Shown: positions 59,141-64,000 of the stretch, piece by piece | How the letters are laid out: each line of letters opens with the position of its first letter | Position numbering within the stretch: position 1 is the stretch's first letter | Assembly (NCBI RefSeq): GCF_020740795.1 | Contig: NC_067304.1 | Span: 6,252,056-6,316,055, forward strand | Reading direction: 5' to 3' | From: Apus apus | Lineage: Eukaryota > Chordata > Aves > Apodiformes > Apodidae | DNA length: 64,000 nucleotides | The notes under the pieces: model-generated | The model's database searches: none | What the model was told of the DNA's origin: nothing | What the model saw: only the letters and a program-made list of their open reading frames with translations | Program-made: the position numbers and the translations under genes

Positions 59141-62099
59141 CCCTGGAGCATTGGGCAAAAAGCTGAGCCCCTGTTTGTCACGGATGGTGAAGGTCCCGTT
59201 ATCGGGGTCCTGGGGTGCATGACGTTGTCAACGTTGTCACCCCATGGCTGCTCCCTGGGACCTGGCACTCCCGAGGGACTTTCTCATGTGCCTTTAGGCA
59301 ACAGCAGCCAAACCCCAGGGCAGAGGGGGGGAGAGCTGGGGGCTTTGCTGAGGGAGGAGGGGGGTCTTCCTGGCAGGGTGGGGTGGGAGGTGGGACCACG
59401 GGGCTGCGTTTGCTAAACCTCCTCACCTGTGAGCAGTAAGTGTCTTTTTCCATTCTCACCCCTCCCTGTGTGTGCAGCAGCTACTGGTCCAGCTGGGACC
59501 CTGCACTGGGGTCTGCCCAAAAGCACCAGCAAGAGGAGAGCTGGGGGGGGTGGGGTTCGGGGCTGCTCAGCCCCACTCATGTGCCAGGAGCCATGTGCTC
59601 TGCTGCTGAAAAAGGTAAAAGCAATAGCAGAGGGAGCATCAAAGGGCTGGGAAGGTTTTGTTAACCTACATCAAAGATGGAGGCCCGAGCAAGCAGCTTG
59701 GCAGGGGGAGTGAAAATCATGGCAGCAAGATCAAAGGGAATAAAATACCAAGATGTGCAATATTTCTTTGCCAGCCATAGAGATAACTAAGAGAGCTTCA
59801 AAGGCATCTTCTGTGCTCATGACTGACTGACAGATAAATAAGGCAGTTGGCTCCTTCTGAACTCAGCAGTAAGAGAAGAGGCACAGGGAAGGCAGGCTGG
59901 CTCCTAGGATGCTAAAGGGGTCACTCCCTGCCTTCCCACCTCTGCTCGATGGAGCAGCCATCATCCAGAAATGGGTGCAGGGGTAACTACTCAATGGGAA
60001 GCACCACCCAAGGTTTTGCCTTCACTACAGGTTCATTTTCCACACAGGGTCCCAGAGAGCACCTATGGGTGCAGGAGACAAGGACTAAGCATCCCCAGGT
60101 CCCTGCCCCGGGAGGACTCCGGCTCCATCCTGCCCAGCCCCACCACCTGCCCTGCCCCCCCTTCCTCTGCTGGTTTGAGCAGATTCACTCAGAGACCACT
60201 GTGACTCCTTGCACAAACCCTCCTCCCAAGTGTCATGTTAAAGGGACTACTAAAAGACTTCCAGAAGTGCAAGTTTTCACACTCCTGTTACCACTGGCAT
60301 CTGCCAGCAGCACCTAGAGCTAATTAACAGTCCATGTTATCAAAATATGAAACTCATTATTTGAAAGTAACCTCTTTCTTTCTCCCAAAGTAAGTTCATC
60401 AAATGACGCATCAGACAATTTTTTTTCCTTCCATGACTTGCACTCCATTTTCCAGGTATTTTGAGGAAGCACCATAGTCCCATTCTTTGGGAAATGAGGT
60501 TTTTGCCACTTGGGAGGAGCTCGCGTGGCAGCAGGCACTGAGGAACCATGGCACAGGCCACAGCAATGACAAAGCCCGTTTGATCCCTATCCCAAAGGAC
60601 TGATCCTGCACCATGGGCACAGAGCTGCCTCAGAAATAATGATCCCTTGGTCTCGGGGGAAAAGCCCCAAGAAAGTGGGAGCAGCTGCCAGGGTGGGAGC
60701 ACTGGATCTGGTGCCCATTTTGGCCACACTGGCAGTGGATGGCCCTTCACAATGCCCAGACCCTGCTGGTGCCTCAAAGCCCCCCAGATGGTCACTGTCA
60801 CTGGGGAGACGCTCTTCATCATCACCTCCTTCTTTTGACAGCATATAGGGTGGAAGCCAGACCTCCCAGGCATTTTGGTTTAACCCCAATAGCTTTATCC
60901 TCCTCCTGTCCCTTGGATGCACAGGAGGTCACACATGCCCCCAGACCCACAAGTGCTGGCATGATGGTGCGATTCCTTTTGAAGGCAGAACCCTATTTTG
61001 GATATTTTCCTGGTCTTTGGTCTTTCTTCCTGTCAAGAATAAGTCGAGCAGAAAACCCACACTGCTGCTGAACAAAGGAGGCAGCTCTTTTATCTCGATG
61101 GCAAATCCAGAGAAGAAGCAGGGAAACAACTTGGCTTAGAAACTCTGAACTAACTGCTAAGTATTCTGTTTGATAGAAATGAGCCTGGTCTAAATTTTCA
61201 ATTGGACAGTTCAGTTCTGACTGTTGGGAGATGAAAAGATGCATTTCCTGCAGTGTCAGGAGGCAGCTGAGCAGGGGGACGTGATTCCCAAGCCCATTCT
61301 GGTCCCTGCCTGGGCTGATCCTGGTTGGAGCTGCCTGCCGGGCTGGTTACTTACCCCGTGGCTCTACCAAGAGTTCACTCAGGCTTATCCATGATTATGG
61401 GATCTTTAAACCAGCAATGATGAAAGTAACACCACAGCAGAAGGCAGACTTTCTTCACTCTGCAAACATACCCCAGCAGGGGGAGAGGTCGGGTAACTAA
61501 AGCACATAAATAGTCAATTTAACACTAAAACTGCAGCCAAAAGGGAATAGATTTATTCATGGTACTTTTTGCAGCTTTTGTTTGCGGATCTGCAGGGAGG
61601 GGATTTCAGTATAAACCTGCCTGGCTTCGCTTTTTTTAACCCTTGTCTTGCTTTTTAGTGAGGAAAAGAGGAAAGCACCAGAGCTTCAGGCAGGGGATTG
61701 TGTCCCCTGCAAAAAACAGGACACCTGAAAAGCATGCACCCAGGAGTGTTTTAAAGACCCCAGTGAAGTTCTTGAAAAAAAAAAATGCTTCTCTTTTTTT
61801 TCCCCCCATTTTTCTTTTCCTAGTGTAACTGTAGTCATCATTCAGCCTTATAACTATAATGGATGATTGCTAGAAGCCTTCCAAACAAGCCAGCACAGTA
61901 AGTTGCACACAGTCAACCCACAGCAATTGTCTAAGGATATTTCATGTTGGGCCCTTTAATATGCTCTTTTTGAAATTATTCAGATAAGTCAGTGTACAGG
62001 GCAGTGCTGCAGGGGAAAGAATTGAACCCAGAACAAAGTGGAATGAGATTTGAAACAATAAAGAAAAAACACAAGCAAGCTTCAGGTACACCTCCAAAA

Positions 62100-62119
62100 T
62101 TCAAATGAGCTCATTTGAA
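62100..62119. promoter_or_regulatory. Perfect 20-bp palindrome with inverted E-box-like cores
   Basis: TTCAAATGAGCTCATTTGAA is exactly its own reverse complement. Each arm holds CAAATG, a CANNTG E-box. It lies in AT-rich non-coding DNA. Function is inferred from symmetry only. Confidence 0.45.
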
Positions 62120-64000
62120 GAGCTAAAAATTTCCCAGGGACTCAAGATGATTCAAAGAGAAATGTATTTAATTTAAAACAACCCACTTCAGGGAGCTCTG
62201 AACTGGGATGAAATGTATTAAATAATTGATCGACCAGGGAGTAAGAAAGAGTGAAAAAAAGAAACAGAAGAAGGAAGGGAAGAAAGGCAGCTGGTTGGTG
62301 CGTGGGGCTGGAGAGGAGACACAAGCTCCACATCCCTCACCCCAGCCAGGGTTGGTGACCCAGGGGAGGGGTGCTGGGCAGGGGTCCCAAAGCCACCACT
62401 GATGTCCCCAGGGTTGGGTGGGATGGCACAGCCCAGTGCTCCTCTGGAGGGACCAGGGGATGTTTCAGCTCATCCCAATACCAGTTTTTGCTCCATTTTC
62501 TTCCAGCTGCGGAGTCAAACAATCTGTGTCTTGCATGGCCTCTGACTTGGTGTTGGTTTCCTTTCTACCTCACTGGGTATTTTACAAAGTGCTTAAAATA
62601 AAGCAAATATACTTTGTCCTTTCTCCTCAGCAGCTACAAGAGCAGATTAGGATGTAGCTGGTACCAAAACACACATATCAATAATTTTTCTGCAGCAGTT
62701 TGTATTTGGATGTAAAATGGAAATATACTTTTAGTGTTTGGATGTAGCACTGCTGTGTATGCAAACAGCAATTAAAACCTGCAGCCAAATGGCATAAATC
62801 CACCAGCAACAGAATAACTGCAGTTAAAGGGAAAAAATGAAAATAAACTGCAGATCATTTGCATTTTTAAGAGTAATTTTGTTCAGGCTGCAGTTGTTCT
62901 GAATGCAACGTAAGTTCTAAGTACCATTTCCCTGCACTGAGGCCGCATCAGAGGCTGCTCTCAGGTGTTAGGTTGTTGGGCCTGTGGCATCCAGCCCCAG
63001 CTCAGCTGGGGGGGGTGCAAGCAGCCCCCTGCCCCACGGGCTGCAGAGCTTCTGCCTCTTCCTACTGCAGCTCAACCTGCTCCCCCAGAGTCCCCAGGCT
63101 GGTGGGTGGTCACTGGGTGTCCTGGTTTGACACTGAGGCAAACACAGGATGGGTGCACTTGGATATCCAAATAAATGAACCAGATTATAAGCATAAATGT
63201 AATTTGTTATCCACTGCATTTACTACTGACTGTGATATTCCTGCTCAATAGGGCTTGGTGAGGAAAGTGTGCAAGGCTGCCTGGGCTGTGGGTGCTGGGG
63301 GATAGCAAAGCCACCCTGAGCTGTGAACAAAGAGCTGGTTGGTTCTTCTGAGGGGCTGGGGGGGCTGTGACTCTGCAGGGACACAGCAGCTCACTGGGCG
63401 TTACCTTCCATGGCATTCCCACAGGTCCTGCTCCCAGCCACACCACCCAGGACAGGATGAGAAAAGCCTTTGGGGCTGAGCTGCAGCAAACACCACTGAG
63501 CACGTTACAAATAGATGCTGCTCACTGCAGAAAAGGCACTCAGATTGCAAATCTCCCACAGAAAGGTGAAGCAGGGGGTGGAAACAGGTAGAAATGGAAG
63601 AAGACATATAGTTTTACTAGTCTTAGCAGATAACAAAGGAGTTTTTAATCAATTGGAAAAGGAACTGATAGTGACTCTCCCCCATGTAAACGGGCCAAGA
63701 AATATCCTGTCTCCTCTCTTCCCAGTTACTACACTGTGCTGGATTAGTTCCTTTCACACCTCATTAGGACCAATACAGTATGTAAAACTGTAAAGAGATC
63801 AAACAGAATTTTGCTCCCTTCAGCACCCAAACAACAAGCAAAAAAAAAAACCGAAGAACCAATCGAAGCCATACAGGGCCAGACAGAAATCATCTTCCCC
63901 TCTCCAGGAAATTCCAGCTGGAGATACCACAGGGCTCCTGCACGCTGCTGCCGCCTCCCTGAGCCAAACACATTCCTGGGAAAAAGCATTGATTACACAA

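Larger units (their letters stand above)
37031..64000. other. Gene-poor distal region, no coding exon recognised
   Basis: In nearly 27 kb upstream of PPM1J I find no open frame with a recognisable protein domain on either strand. By synteny the next gene should be TAFA3, but its cysteine-rich core exons are not seen. The region alternates GC-rich patches with AT-rich, TAAT-containing stretches (for example 47540-47830, 48160-48340, 50560-50760, 52660-52800 and 54660-54790) that resemble conserved non-coding elements. It also has two CpG-dense patches, one CR1 copy and simple repeats, listed separately. Confidence 0.6.

Noticed and set aside
37031-64000. Search for an unusual multi-gene system, CRISPR array, tRNA cluster or endogenous virus
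   Set aside because: No regularly spaced repeats, tRNA-like B boxes, reverse-transcriptase frames or long terminal repeats were recognised by eye.

Overview
This window is vertebrate nuclear DNA, almost certainly from a bird. Three 3' fragments of CR1 LINEs are present, the retrotransposon family that dominates avian genomes. The genes are split into many short exons with GT-AG introns, many only 75-250 bp long, and CpG-dense promoters sit between them, as is typical of a gene-rich avian chromosome. Four protein-coding genes can be read exon by exon in the order CAPZA1 (+), MOV10 (+), RHOC (-), PPM1J (-). This is the gene order I recall for human 1p13 and its avian counterpart.

Region by region: 1-8.3 kb holds CAPZA1 from intron 1 to its last exon and 3' UTR; the 13-codon first coding exon lies upstream of the window. 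8.3-10.4 kb is an intergenic gap with no recognisable gene. 10.4-17.6 kb holds the complete MOV10 gene (21 coding exons, 966 codons). It is headed by a CpG-rich promoter with an interferon-response-type motif and a 20-bp tandem repeat just before the start codon. MOV10 and RHOC converge, with candidate poly(A) signals only about 390 bp apart. 17.9-20.6 kb holds the four coding exons of RHOC (193 aa). 20.6-27.6 kb is RHOC upstream DNA, ending in a large CpG island that is its likely promoter. 28.8-36.9 kb holds PPM1J (10 coding exons, 490 aa) with its own CpG-island promoter. 37-64 kb holds no coding exon I can support. It contains two orphan CpG-dense patches, AT-rich stretches that look like conserved non-coding elements, two strong palindromic motif clusters and one CR1 copy.

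The genes do not form a pathway. CAPZA1 (actin filament capping) and RHOC (actin-regulating GTPase) both act on the cytoskeleton. MOV10 is an RNA helicase of RNA silencing and antiviral defence, and PPM1J is a PP2C-type Ser/Thr phosphatase. No bacterial-style system, CRISPR array, tRNA or rRNA gene was seen. The less expected signals are regulatory: the MOV10 IRF-type motif next to a promoter-proximal tandem repeat, the paired TCF/SOX-type palindromes at 39.6 kb, and the orphan CpG islands where synteny predicts TAFA3.
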